Under the pieces are notes generated by a model, which made no database searches, was not told where the DNA came from, and saw only the letters and a list, made by a program, of their open reading frames with translations. A program made the position numbers and the translations under genes. A stretch of 64,000 nucleotides of DNA from Bacteroidota bacterium (GTDB taxonomy: Bacteria > Bacteroidota > Bacteroidia > UKL13-3): the NCBI GenBank assembly GCA_030680835.1, contig JAUXUD010000022.1, forward strand, positions 124,001-188,000, read 5' to 3'. Numbering within the stretch: position 1 is the first letter of the stretch; each line of letters begins with the position of its first letter. Positions 18,096-29,000 of this stretch are shown piece by piece.

Positions 18096-18360
18096 TCGAA
18101 CCTGCCTTGGTAACATGTTTACCTATATGGGTATGAATCCATACCTGCCCTGGTAACATGTTTACCTATATAGGTATGAGTCCATACCTGCCTTGGTAAC
18201 ATGTTTACCTATATGGGTATGAATCCATACCTGCCCTTAAAACATTGCAACATATATGGGTTGGAGTCCATACCTGCCCTTAAAACATTGCAACATGTGT
18301 AGGTATGAGTCCATACCTGCCCTTAAAACATTGCAGCATATATGGGTAGGAGTCCATACA
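18096..18360. repeat. 43-bp tandem repeat array, about six units
   Basis: The anchor CCATACCTGCC, or its variant, recurs at 18096 (imperfect), 18139, 18182, 18225, 18268, 18311 and 18354 (partial), each exactly 43 bp apart. Units come in two forms: the first three contain GGTAACATGTTTACC (itself a dyad), while later ones carry TAAAACATTGCARCATA at the same place. Every unit also has a GGTATG...CATACC dyad across the junction. There are no unique spacers, so it is not CRISPR. Reading frames through it are spurious. Confidence 0.9.
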
Positions 18361-18685
18361 AACATATCCAATGGACGGATTGGATCTATGAAAATTAGGC
18401 TGGCATAATTTCTCATTTGTAATATATTTGTTATAGAAAGCGCATTCTTTACTTCAGAAAACTGCCAAAACCCACAGCAATGAGAAATATATATACGCAA
18501 CTACCAAAAAAGTCAGATTTAACGAAAACTATGATCTTATTTGAGAATTATAGTATTATACACCGGCAGGTAAGGAAGATATACGTGTAACAAGTTTCGT
18601 TTACTGAAACGTTATAACCAAGCTGTTTTTTATGGCTTCCCCAGACAATTTTTTAAAAACCAATTATTTTTCTTAATTTTACGGC
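18361..18685. other. Intergenic stretch after the 43-bp array
   Basis: No supported gene. AT-rich sequence with a small GTTTC/GAAAC hairpin near 18594-18611. It presumably contains the promoter of the vapBC-like module. Confidence 0.4.
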
Positions 18686-18889
18686 ATGACAAACACTTCT
18701 TTAAAAATGGAAATCAATACTATGCCGAAAGCTCTGAGAGATGAGGTCTCGGACTTTGTTGCATTCCTGAAAAAGAAATCAAAACCGAAAACAAAGCTAA
18801 AGGCCCGTGAATATGGGTTTGCCAAAGGTAAAATAAAGCTGTCGACGGACTTTGACGAACCGCTGGACGAGTTCAAAAACTACATGTAA
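18686..18889 (+). CDS. VapB-type antitoxin (DUF2281-like)
   Basis: A 67-residue protein resembling DUF2281 antitoxins: an N-terminal helical part (MPKALRDEVSDFVAFLKKK, about 13-31) and the characteristic C-terminal toxin-binding segment GFAKGKIKLSTDFDEPLDEF followed by KNYM. The stop codon TAA overlaps the ATG of the PIN-domain gene by one base (TAATG), typical translational coupling in type II toxin-antitoxin pairs. It appears intact, unlike its partner. Confidence 0.85.
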   Translation: MTNTSLKMEINTMPKALRDEVSDFVAFLKKKSKPKTKLKAREYGFAKGKIKLSTDFDEPLDEFKNYM

Positions 18890-19125
18890 TGGCTTTCTTG
18901 CTCGACACCCATGCTTTTTTGTGGTTTGTTTCAGCGGACAAACAACTGCCAGCATCAGTAAAGGACAAAATTGAAGATATAAATCAATCTTGTTTTCTAA
19001 GTGTAGCAAGCTTATGGGAAATCACAATTAAAAATCAAATAGGAAAACTGGACTTAGAAATCTCTTTACCGGACTTATTCAATTTTGCGGACAGAAATCA
19101 AATAGAAATTGTTCCCATTACCTAA
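18889..19125 (+). pseudogene. Truncated VapC-type PIN-domain toxin
   Basis: VapC ribonucleases are about 125-135 residues; this one stops after 78. Present are the first PIN motif LLDTHAFLWF with catalytic Asp6 and the mid-domain VASLWEITIKNQIGKL with a conserved Glu. The sequence ends at FADRNQIEIVPIT, immediately before the region that should supply the remaining acidic residues (usually HxDPFDRxL). At exactly this point the DNA changes into the body of an unrelated secreted-protein gene. The toxin is almost certainly inactive. The truncation looks like a deletion or recombination junction at about 19105-19125. Confidence 0.85.
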
Positions 19126-19990
19126 AGAAGATGCATACAGACTTGTTGTTAGACGAGCGCTAAAGGATAACATTTCACTAAAAGACAGTATTAATATTCC
19201 TGTAATTTATGCAGATACTTTATTAAATGCATTGATTGCCGTTTTTAATGCAAACTCACTCAAAGCAGCTGATACAATTAAAAATGTTCACACGTTGCCT
19301 TATCCAGACTTACATACAATAAACATTGCAGCGGACTCAAATTTAAATTGGATGATTAATTTGCGATTAAGAACTATCCCAACCGGTGATAACCGAATTG
19401 ACAGTCTGATATTTATATACAAACTTAAATATTATGGTTATTTGGCATTTAAGAAGAAGCCTTACCACGCGGTAACTTTAAAGTCAGATTCTTTTCTAAA
19501 TATAAAACCTTTAATAGCAGTATTTGATTCAATACCTGGGGTGTACTTTAGCGAGCCAAACCCACAAGGTAGTGACGGTAATGATATTAAAGACTCAATT
19601 TATAAAGACTATATTCAATTAATATATTCAATTGGTTGGGGTGACTGTCCTTCAGGTTGTATCAATAGGAGATTTTGGAAATTCAATGTATATTGGGATT
19701 GCTCAGTTGAATTTATTGAAAGCTATGAAAACCTCCTACCAATAACATCCATAAACGAACTTAAAATAAATAAAATTGACCTTTACCCCAATCCTTTTAA
19801 TGAAGTATTACATATTGAAGGCCTTAATGGAGATTTCAGGTTTGATTTATATAATACTATAGGGCAACTCCTGCGAGAAGGCATTAAGGTGAAGGAAATT
19901 TCAGGATTAGGTGAATTAAAAACAGGCATGTATATTCTTAAAATTAGTAGTGCCAATTATTATTCAACATTCAAAATCATTAAGGAGTAA
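19109..19990 (+). pseudogene. T9SS sorting-domain protein lacking its N-terminus
   Basis: An open frame of 293 codons that has no signal peptide and no usable start. The only initiators are a TTG at 19109 and a first in-frame ATG at about codon 82, and a TAG lies just upstream at 19103. The C-terminal ~75 residues are a type A T9SS sorting domain (IDLYPNPFNEVLHIEG ... GMYILKISS ... FKIIKE). Such a protein must be exported through Sec, so missing the signal peptide makes it non-functional. The frame opens inside the truncated vapC gene, so the N-terminus was probably lost in the same rearrangement. The body family is not identified with certainty. Confidence 0.75.
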
Positions 19991-20027
19991 TGCAGCCAAT
20001 AACAGTTTTGTGAAATCAAAATTTGTA

Positions 20028-20048
20028 ATCCTGAGCTTGTCGAAGGGA
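20028..20048. repeat. Short dispersed repeat (CCTGAGCTTGTCGAAGGGA type)
   Basis: This intergenic word is widespread in diverse bacterial genomes. A related inverted version with an insert occurs at about 5950-5980 in this window. Confidence 0.5.
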
Positions 20049-20063
20049 CCGATCACCTTCCTC

Positions 20064-20216
20064 CTACTGATCCCCTTTCTTACCCGGTTCAGGATGCGCG
20101 TCACATTTGGCGCATCCAGCTTCACCTTTGCTGTTGCGTTTAATGCTTTTATAGACATAAAAGATTGCACCTACAAACAATACGCCAACTACAATATATT
20201 GCCAGTCAAATTCCAT
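20064..20216 (-). CDS. Small Cys-rich single-pass membrane protein (FeoB-associated-like)
   Basis: Translating the minus strand from the ATG at 20214-20216 gives a 50-residue protein. It starts MEFDWQYIVVGVLFVGAIFY (one TM helix, about 6-22), continues with a basic stretch (KSIKRNSKGEAG) and a CAKC motif (Cys35 and Cys38), and ends HPEPGKKGDQ. This architecture matches the small FeoB-associated Cys-rich membrane proteins that usually sit beside ferrous-iron transporters. No feoA/feoB is visible here, so function is open. It lies upstream of, and opposite in convention to, nothing obvious: the YfhO-like gene on the same strand starts far to the right and ends 32 nt before this ATG, so it could be the distal gene of that transcript. 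Confidence 0.7.
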   Translation of the reverse strand: MEFDWQYIVVGVLFVGAIFYVYKSIKRNSKGEAGCAKCDAHPEPGKKGDQ

Positions 20217-20248
20217 ATACCTATAACAAAGGGTGTAAGTTTATTGTT

Positions 20249-22708
20249 TTAGCTTGTTATTTCTTTTTTCTTTTTATAAAACGATAGGCCCAGAATGATG
20301 AGTAATGCACCATATAATGTAATCGAAGAGGCGTAAGCTATTCGCTCTCCTTTTGCAATTACAGTGGGTTCAAACTTAAACTCTATTTTATGTTTGCCGG
20401 CCGGAACCTGCATGGCACGCAGAACATAATCAACCTGTTGGTGTGGTACCAAAGCTCCGTCGAGGTATGCATTCCATCCTTTCTCATAATAAATCTCTGA
20501 AAAAACAGCGTATTGCGGACTGGCAGCATCGGTTTCATAATTTAATTTGTTGGGCTGGTAGGCAGTTAATTTAATGGTGGCTGCACTATCAAACTGAGGT
20601 GTAAATCCTTTGAGTTCGGCTTCAAACTTTTTATTTATAATTGCAGTTTCCCTTGATTTAAATCCGGTTAAAGCTGTAATTTCTTCATCGGCATCCTTCA
20701 CCCATTTCAATTCTTTTACAAACCAGGCATTGCCATTATTATATGGATTTCGCTGTGCATACTTATTACCCAAACTATCACCTACTATAAAATACTTTGC
20801 ATTCAGCATATTGTAACACTCCATATTTTGCTTTCCCAGATGCCATTCAACCAACTCCTGGTACCTGCGCATTTTGGCTCCATGATAACCGCCCAGCGAC
20901 TTGTGGTAATAGGCCGTAATGGCATCCTTATCGAAATCGGTGGTATTGTTGTAAACGCGGTAATGAATATCCGGGTCTGCCAATATTTGCTCGTCATACG
21001 CATTTTTGGGTACGGTTATTTCTCCCTTTTTTCTCTCAAAATCTTTGTCGTTCAAATAGCGTTTATCAATACTCCATAAATCAAATACTACAAGCAGGGT
21101 AATAATAACAATTAATACATTTTGTTGAATTTTTTGTGTGATAAAAAACCAGATACCGCCAAATGCAGCAGCCACGAGCAGCAGTGAACGCAGGGCATCT
21201 GCTTTTAAAATATGTTCACGGTCGGAAGCCAGTGCGGTTAAAAACCAATCCGGCAAATTCAACTTGGGATCGCTTTCCCGTTCCGAAATAAAATTGAGAA
21301 ACATATTTGGTACCAATGTAAAAATCAGGCAGAGGCCTCCAACTATATAAAATGAATAGAGCAGCTTTTTTTTCAGCTCTTCTTTTTTAATGTTTCCTTC
21401 CATTATGGCTTTAAGAGCTAAAACAGCCATTAAAGGGAACAGCGTTTGGGCTACACAAAGTATAAATGTTACCGAACGAAACTTGTTGTACAATGGAAAA
21501 TATTTAAAAAACAATTCGCTTAAAGGCATAAAGTTTCTTCCCATAGAAAGACAAATAGCCAGTACACAAGCCGAAAATATCCACCATTTTTCGGGACCTT
21601 TGATAACAAACATTCCCAATACAAACAGGAAGATGATAATAGCTCCATAATAAATGGGTCCTGCCGTAAAACTTTGATCGCCCCAATATTGTGAAGTGAA
21701 ATATTGGGCAAGCTGGTTTGCCATTTGCGGGTCGTTTGATGTCTGCAGCGCTTTTAAGGTTTCACTTTTTTTATCCGATAAAACAGATTCGGAACTGGAG
21801 CCTCCGTAAAAATTTGGGATTAACAAGGTGAAGGGTTCTGCAACGCCGTTGCTCCAGGCAAAAGCATAATCCATATCAAGACCTGAACTTGAATTGGCCG
21901 CATTACTTTGTCCATCTACGGTTTTTGTTAAATCGGATTTGCCGCGGATGCTATATTTGCCATATTCTTCGGTTGCCAGTAATCCTGTAATATTTGTACC
22001 GATGCCTACACCGGCAGAAACCAGCATTAATGCAGCGCAAACCAAAAAGTTCGCTAAGGTTTTCTTTTTTACGGCCTGAACCAATTCTACAATCATCCAG
22101 CATAAAATAATAAATATAAGGTAATAGGTTATCTGTACGTGTCCGGCTGATAATTCAAATGAGATGGCGATTCCCGTTAAAATGGCCCCCAGCCATTTAT
22201 TTTTATGCAGTGTAATTTGTATTCCCGCCAGAACCAGAGGAATTAATGCAATGGCATTCCCTTTGGTAACATGCCCGGCATCAATATTTATAAAATTAAA
22301 GGAGGAGAACGTAAATGCGAGTGAGCCGGCAATGGCCAGCCAGGGCGAGACCCCAAAAGCCAGCAGCATAATATAAAAACATACAAACAGCAGAAAAATA
22401 GTATCTGAGGGGTGTTTAAAAACCTGGGAAATTTTAAATAAAATATTATTCGTAAAATTACCATGATAGGAAGCCCCGATCAGGTAACTGGGCATACCGC
22501 TAAAGATGCTGTTGGTCCAGAAGGTACGCTCTCCGCTGGCCTTTTCAAATTTTGCGATTTCCTGAAACGTTGATTTCCATTGTAATACATCATATTGCTT
22601 TAAAACCTTGCCATTAAACAAAGGGGTGAAATAGGCAAATATTACGAGCATAATCACGGCAAAGGCTATGAGGTGCGGCGCGGCTTTCTTAAGAAATGGT
22701 TGGTTCAT
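20249..22708 (-). CDS. YfhO-family polytopic membrane protein
   Basis: An 819-residue protein with about a dozen N-terminal hydrophobic segments, then a soluble C-terminal portion and one or two terminal TMs. The C-terminal segment with FSEIYYEKGWNAYLDG and VPAGKHKIEFKFEP is typical of YfhO-like proteins, which resemble GT-C glycosyltransferases and are linked in Bacillus and Listeria to glycosylation of cell-wall polymers. An early acidic/aromatic loop (FNGKVLKQYDVLQW, about 30-43) fits the GT-C first periplasmic loop. The substrate in this organism is unknown. Confidence 0.85.
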   Translation of the reverse strand: MNQPFLKKAAPHLIAFAVIMLVIFAYFTPLFNGKVLKQYDVLQWKSTFQEIAKFEKASGERTFWTNSIFSGMPSYLIGASYHGNFTNNILFKISQVFKHPSDTIFLLFVCFYIMLLAFGVSPWLAIAGSLAFTFSSFNFINIDAGHVTKGNAIALIPLVLAGIQITLHKNKWLGAILTGIAISFELSAGHVQITYYLIFIILCWMIVELVQAVKKKTLANFLVCAALMLVSAGVGIGTNITGLLATEEYGKYSIRGKSDLTKTVDGQSNAANSSSGLDMDYAFAWSNGVAEPFTLLIPNFYGGSSSESVLSDKKSETLKALQTSNDPQMANQLAQYFTSQYWGDQSFTAGPIYYGAIIIFLFVLGMFVIKGPEKWWIFSACVLAICLSMGRNFMPLSELFFKYFPLYNKFRSVTFILCVAQTLFPLMAVLALKAIMEGNIKKEELKKKLLYSFYIVGGLCLIFTLVPNMFLNFISERESDPKLNLPDWFLTALASDREHILKADALRSLLLVAAAFGGIWFFITQKIQQNVLIVIITLLVVFDLWSIDKRYLNDKDFERKKGEITVPKNAYDEQILADPDIHYRVYNNTTDFDKDAITAYYHKSLGGYHGAKMRRYQELVEWHLGKQNMECYNMLNAKYFIVGDSLGNKYAQRNPYNNGNAWFVKELKWVKDADEEITALTGFKSRETAIINKKFEAELKGFTPQFDSAATIKLTAYQPNKLNYETDAASPQYAVFSEIYYEKGWNAYLDGALVPHQQVDYVLRAMQVPAGKHKIEFKFEPTVIAKGERIAYASSITLYGALLIILGLSFYKKKKEITS

Positions 22709-22870
22709 GGTAGTTCAATTTTTGCGGAATATAGCTAAAATTCGTATTGACCAAAACAACGAAAAATTCAGTGTCCGGATTATTGTAAAATTCTTAAGAG
22801 ATTCTTAAGAAAATAAATGGTAGCTTTGATTGGAGTTTCTTCCTTTCCCAATGATGTAATTGTTTTACAA

Positions 22871-25800
22871 ATGGTAAAAAGATATTCAATATTCCTCCTT
22901 AGTTTATCCTTATTCATAAACCAACAAATATTTGCACAAGGAGGAGGTATAGATTCTTCATTTGGGATTAATGGAGTTAAAAAGGTTGTTATTGGCATTT
23001 CACATAAAGGTGGGGTAACGAATCCTTTAAAGTCATTTGGGGATAGTTTAAACCGAATTATCATTGTTGGTCAGACAACAATAAAAGGGGTTAATCATTT
23101 TTTTGCCACACGTTGGCTTGCCGATGGTTCATTAGATTCCAGTTTCGGAAATTCAGGAACATTTTTTATTCCAATAACTTCAGCCAATACCAATTCATTT
23201 GCAATTCAGCAATTACAGGATGACGGTAAATTATTGCTGGCAGGTACCGTTAATACAGCTCAATTAAAAGATATTGTTATTAGCCGGTATCTATCAAACG
23301 GAGCCTTAGATGCAGGTTTTGGCAATAACGGACAAACCATTATTCCAGTTAGTTATCTTGATGATATTCCATCCGACCTGGTTATCGCACCTGATGGTAA
23401 AATAGTAATTGCTGCAACTACTGCATTGGGCATATCGGGAATTGAATTTGCAACAATACGATTGCGGACTAATGGTTTGTTGGATTCCAGTTTTAACCTG
23501 ACTGGCATTGCCAAAATAAACATATCCGGGAACGATAATGCAAAAAAAGTGTTGGTTCAGTCGGATGGTAAAATAATAGTTGGAGGCGAAACCACACTTA
23601 CAAATATAGACCTGGTTTTTGCGCGTTATCTGCTAAATGGAACACTCGATTCAAGCTTTGGTAACTATGGTAAAATAAGTTATCCAGTTGGTTCAGGCGA
23701 TGACTTATTAATGGATTTAAAACTAATGCCTGATGGTAAATTGATGGCTCTTGCGCAGGCAGAAATTTCAGCTACAACCGCAGCTATCCTCCACTTGAAT
23801 GCAAACGGCTCTGTGAATACATCTTTTGGTTTATCGGGCGTAAAATCCCTGAATTTTATGGCCCGTCAATTGCTTTTAGATTCATCCGGAACCTTTTATA
23901 CCCATTACCCCATTTTTGGTTTTGTTCGCAAATACTTAGCCAATGGAAACCCGGATACGAGTTTTGGTGCAAATGGTATATATGACTTTTTAAACCAAAT
24001 CGGTGGGCTCTCGGTTTTTCTTATACAATTGAAAGATAGAAGTTTTAGATGCATCGGAAATATTGGACTCGGTACCGGCATAAATAAAGATTTGGTGGTA
24101 GCAGGAGTTACTTTAAATGGACAAGTTTTACATTCATTTGGTCAAACAGGAATTAAGACTGAAAATTTTGATTTTGTAACTGAATTTGGGAAATTCGTTC
24201 CAATGGCACAAACTGTGCTCAATGATGGGTCTCTCATTGTAGGAGGATCACTATTTCTAAACAGTTTAACTTATTTTGTAGTTACAAAATTTAAAGCCAA
24301 TGGTGAGCGCGACAGTTCGTTTGCTACCTTTGGTTCATTTATTACGAATAACCATTATTCAAATTCTACTCCTTTAGGTTTTGATGTCAAGGTAAGACCC
24401 GATAATAACCTGCAAGTTCTTTACAGCATTAATTTGTATCCATCTAATAAAGTTTATACTTCTTTATATATGCTTAACCCGTTTGGAGTTCTTGTAAGGA
24501 ACTTTGGAGACAGTGGTTATGTTAATGATACCATACAAATGGGGCATTTGAATTTTCAAAGTGACGGGAAAATTATTGCCGATGTTTATAAAAGATATTT
24601 CCCTGATGGAAAAATTGATACTTCATTTCATGGATATGTTTTCATTAAAGATATTTTAGCTGTTAGTGTTTTAAAAAACGATTATATTCTGTTGAGTGTG
24701 GATACAATGGTAATGCAACTTAATCCAAACGGAGCAATAGACGCTTCGTTTGGAACAGGCGGACATTTTTCTATTTATTATCTAAACACAAACTGTTTTC
24801 CCGCATCGAAAAAATACTATGTAAGAACAACATGTATTACTCAGGAAAGTAGTGGTAAAATAATGCTGGGTGGATTTTTTTCTGGTGCCCCAACATGCAA
24901 CGGTGCCAGAACATTGTTAATACGACTTAATGAAAATGGGACACCCTATGGACCTGTTCCCTTTTTATTTGCCGGATATTACTATCAAAATATGGCTCAG
25001 ATATTACTTCCTGACTCTGGTTATATTTTATATGGTACCAATTATGGTGGTGTTTCTCCATACAATCATGGGACAATAAAAAGAGTATACAATAATGGAA
25101 CATTTGACAGCTCATATAGTATTGCCGGTTCATACAAAGTTCAATTAATTGGTAGTAGTGCCAAGCTCGGTAGCTCAATCTTAACGAACATAAATGGAAG
25201 GAAAATTAGTTGGTTAAGAACGGTAGATATCAATAATGACACGCTATACTTAGCAAGAATTAAAGTGGATTTTTCACCTCTTATTGATTTTTCAGCCTAC
25301 AAAACCAATCCTGGTTTTGGCGATACGATAAAGCTTATATCAGCTAGCTATGTTACTGTAAAAGCCTATAAATGGTATATAAGCCCTGATAATTTTACTT
25401 TCCTGCAAGGCACAGATTCAACATCTGCAAACCCTGTTTTAAAATTTCACAAAGCAGGTTTATACTCAATAAGTCTAAAGGTTTTTTATGATGATACTTT
25501 TAGTACAATAACCAAAACAAATTACATTTCATTAATCCCGTTTGTTAATTTTACAGCAGACAAAACCCTGCTCAATTTTAATGATACGGTTCGTTTTCAG
25601 GCAAGTTTTAACGGCTGGCCAACAGGTTTGAAATGGAATTTGAACACAACAAATTTTAGTTATTTAGCAGGTACAGATTCAACTTCTTCAAGTCCTGTTA
25701 TAAAATTTAATTCCTCCGGAAAATTTGATGTGCAATTGATGGTAAATTATACAGATTCTACGCTTATGTTAAATAAACCTCAATATATTGAAGTACTTCC

Positions 25801-26065
25801 TCAAACAGGAATAACTGAAAATATAAAAGATGAAATATTCATTTATCCGAATCCAACACATTCAACAATAGTAATTGAAAGCAATGGCCTTCTTAAGGAC
25901 GCAATATGTGAAGTTTATGACATTCAGGGAAGACTCTTCCAAAATTACACATCAACTGCCAATGATAAATGGACTATCATACTCCCGGAAAATCCTGGTG
26001 TATATTTCCTGAAAATTAATACTGTTGATGGAAAACAATGGGTAAGGAAAGTGGTGAAGGAATAA
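22871..26065 (+). CDS. Delta-60 repeat T9SS-secreted protein, paralogue A
   Basis: A 1064-residue exported protein: signal peptide (MVKRYSIFLLSLSLFINQQIFA), then about 11-12 repeats of ~55-60 residues with the pattern LDSSFGNxG...DGKIIVGG (delta-60/DUF5122, likely beta-propeller blades) through about residue 800. Two PKD-like domains follow (FSAYKTNPGFGDTIKLIS and FTADKTLLNFNDTVRFQA), then a C-terminal type A sorting domain ([15 protein letters not shown] to RKVVKE). I chose the ATG at 22871 because it begins the signal peptide; the frame is open 18 codons further upstream. Its 3' end is 26 nt from a close paralogue. Confidence 0.9.
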   Translation: MVKRYSIFLLSLSLFINQQIFAQGGGIDSSFGINGVKKVVIGISHKGGVTNPLKSFGDSLNRIIIVGQTTIKGVNHFFATRWLADGSLDSSFGNSGTFFIPITSANTNSFAIQQLQDDGKLLLAGTVNTAQLKDIVISRYLSNGALDAGFGNNGQTIIPVSYLDDIPSDLVIAPDGKIVIAATTALGISGIEFATIRLRTNGLLDSSFNLTGIAKINISGNDNAKKVLVQSDGKIIVGGETTLTNIDLVFARYLLNGTLDSSFGNYGKISYPVGSGDDLLMDLKLMPDGKLMALAQAEISATTAAILHLNANGSVNTSFGLSGVKSLNFMARQLLLDSSGTFYTHYPIFGFVRKYLANGNPDTSFGANGIYDFLNQIGGLSVFLIQLKDRSFRCIGNIGLGTGINKDLVVAGVTLNGQVLHSFGQTGIKTENFDFVTEFGKFVPMAQTVLNDGSLIVGGSLFLNSLTYFVVTKFKANGERDSSFATFGSFITNNHYSNSTPLGFDVKVRPDNNLQVLYSINLYPSNKVYTSLYMLNPFGVLVRNFGDSGYVNDTIQMGHLNFQSDGKIIADVYKRYFPDGKIDTSFHGYVFIKDILAVSVLKNDYILLSVDTMVMQLNPNGAIDASFGTGGHFSIYYLNTNCFPASKKYYVRTTCITQESSGKIMLGGFFSGAPTCNGARTLLIRLNENGTPYGPVPFLFAGYYYQNMAQILLPDSGYILYGTNYGGVSPYNHGTIKRVYNNGTFDSSYSIAGSYKVQLIGSSAKLGSSILTNINGRKISWLRTVDINNDTLYLARIKVDFSPLIDFSAYKTNPGFGDTIKLISASYVTVKAYKWYISPDNFTFLQGTDSTSANPVLKFHKAGLYSISLKVFYDDTFSTITKTNYISLIPFVNFTADKTLLNFNDTVRFQASFNGWPTGLKWNLNTTNFSYLAGTDSTSSSPVIKFNSSGKFDVQLMVNYTDSTLMLNKPQYIEVLPQTGITENIKDEIFIYPNPTHSTIVIESNGLLKDAICEVYDIQGRLFQNYTSTANDKWTIILPENPGVYFLKINTVDGKQWVRKVVKE

Positions 26066-26091
26066 GCCAACAATTATTAAATTTATTAGTC

Positions 26092-29000
26092 ATGAAAAAA
26101 AGATTTTCTGTATATGTGTTTTGCATGTTATTATTGGGGAAAACTTATGTATTTGCCCAAGGAGGAGGAATAGATACTACATTTGGGATTAAAGGGGTTA
26201 AAAAATTTACTTTTGGCATATCCTATAAAGGCGGAACCACCAATCCTTACAAGCTTTTTGAGGACAGTTTAAACCGCATTACCATTGTTGGCCAGACAAC
26301 CAAAAGCGGGGTGAATCATTTTTTTGTCACACGCTGGTTTGCCAATGGTTCATTGGATACCACTTTCGGAAATTCAGGAACGTTTTTTATTCCAATAACA
26401 TCAGCCAATGCCAATTCTTTTGCAATTCAACAATTGCAGGATGACGGTAAATTATTACTGGCCGGGACGGTTAATACTGCGCAATTAAAAGATATTGTTA
26501 TTAGTCGCTACCTATCAAACGGAGCCTTAGATGCAGGTTTTGGCAATAACGGACAAACCATTATTCCAGTTAGTTATCTTGATGATATTCCATCTGATCT
26601 GACTATTGCACCTGATGGCAAAATCATAATTGCCGCAACTACTGCTTTGGGTGCATCGGGAACTGACTTTGCAACTATAAGATTGCTGCCAAATGGTTTG
26701 ATTGATTCCAGTTTTAATACAGCTGGGATTGCAAAACTAAACATATCGGGAAACGACAATGCAAAAAAGGTATTGGTTCAGGCGGATGGGAAAATCATTG
26801 TTGGAGGCGAAACCACACTCACAAATAAAGACCTGGTTTTTGTGCGTTATCTGCCAAACGGAAATTTAGATACAACCTATGGAACCCAGGGTAAAATAAC
26901 TTACCCGGTTGGTTCAGGCGATGATTTATTAATGGATTTAAAGTTGATGGATGATGGTAAGTTGATGGCTCTGGCACAGGCTGTTATTTCGGGCACCGGC
27001 GGGGCAGTAGTTCAACTGAATGTCAATGGCTCAATGAATACCTCTTTTGGTTTTTCAGGGGTAAAACCATTGGGTTATCTGGCCAAACAAATACTGTTAG
27101 ATTCGGCAGGAGTTTTTTATACCCATTATACCAATTTTGTGCGCAGGCACCTGCCTAATGGAAATCTTGATTCGGGCTTTGGTGTAAGTGGAGTTTATAA
27201 TTTTAATACACATACAGGTGGAAATTCTGTTTTTCTGGCTCAACTGAATGATAAAAGTTTAAGGTGTGCCGGACAAAAAACACAAGGTACAAATTCAGAT
27301 TTAGTGGTAAGCGGTATCACTCAAAATGGGCTGGTGTTAAATACCTTTGGACTATCAGGTGTGAGAACTGAAAATTATGATTATAAAACGGAATTAGGCA
27401 AATTTACGGCTTTCGCACAAACATCCCTGAGCGATAGGTCTCTTGTTGTTGGTGGAACAATGATCCTAAATAGTTTAAAATATTTTATTGTTACAAAATT
27501 CAAACCCAACGGAGATCGCGACAGTTCATTTGCTTCTTTTGGTTCATACATAATTAGTGTAAATGCAACTTATATAAGTCTCTATGTTAAAGTTAGGCCC
27601 GATAATAATATACAGGTTGCTACCAGAATTAGCATGTACCCATCCTCAACAGTTCATACTTCATTATTTATTCTAGACCCGAGTGGAAAAATTGTAAAAA
27701 ACTTTGGCGACAGTGGCTTTGTTAATGATACTTTGGGCGGTGGACCTCTCATCAATTTTCAAAGTGATGGGAAGATTATTATAGGTGTTTCTAAAAGATA
27801 TTTTCCTGATGGTAGCGCAGATACTTCTTTCCATGCACCTGTATTCAGCTCTTCAATATATGCAGTAAAAGTTTTAATAAATGATTATATTCTACTTAGT
27901 TTTGATACAATGTTAATTCGTTTATTTCCAAATGGGCAAGTTGATTCTACGTTTGGCACAAAGGGTTACTTTGCTTATTCAACGGGTTACGATTGTAATT
28001 ATCCTAATTATAAAAAACGCTATTTCAAAATCTTAGTAATCACACAGGAGAAACTCACTAATAATATAATGTTAGGGGGTTATTATAGATATGGTTGCCT
28101 CCCTCCCACATCTTATATTATGAAAGTACTTTATTTAAATGAAAATGGAACGCTAAATGGGACATTTCCATTCGCAAGTTATGGATACTTCGATGCGGAA
28201 TCCAATATTATTCAGCTTCCTGACAGGGGATTTCTTTTATCAGCTAATTCAAGCCAAAACAACACGGGTCCCATGTATCTTAGTATTATAAAAAGGATAT
28301 ATCCACTGGGTTACGACGATCCAAATTTTGGCTACCAGGGATCAATACTTGGAGGTAGATATACCTATTTTGGTATCTCTTTGTATAATAACAGCCAGGC
28401 TAATTGGTTACGCTGTATTGAAAATTATGATACAATTTATTTACAAAGAATTAAATTTAACGCTACTCCTTTTGTTGATTTTTCAGCCAATAAAACAAAA
28501 CCTGGGTTTGGTGATACAGTATTACTAACATCATCGAGTTATATGACTGCAAAAGCATATGAATGGTCATTAAGCCCATCCAAATACACTTACCTGCAGG
28601 GCACAGACTTATCATCTGCAAACCCTGTTTTAAAATTTAATAAAGCTGGTTTATATTCAATAAGTCTAAAGGTTTTTTATGATGATACTTTTGTTACTTT
28701 AACAAAAACAAATTACATTGAATTATCTCCAGTAGTATATTTTCATGCCAATAAATTAGTAATTAGTCAGGATGAAACCAATTCATTCTATTCATATTTT
28801 AATGGTTTTCCAACCTCATATTTTTGGTCATTCAATCCATCAAGTATTTCATATAAAAACGGAACCGATTCCTTGTCTAAAAACCCATTTGTTCAATTTC
28901 ATTCTCCTGGAAAATATGATGTAAGTTTTACCGCGGTATATAATGATACAACTGTGTTAAGTGAAAGAATCCAATATATTGAAGTACTTCCTCAAACAGG

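Noticed and set aside
18096-18360. Possible CRISPR array
   Set aside because: Repeats are contiguous without unique spacers and there are no cas genes.
18237-18500. 87-codon minus-strand open frame across the 43-bp array
   Set aside because: It merely translates the tandem repeat (period 43 shifts the frame) and has no coding character.
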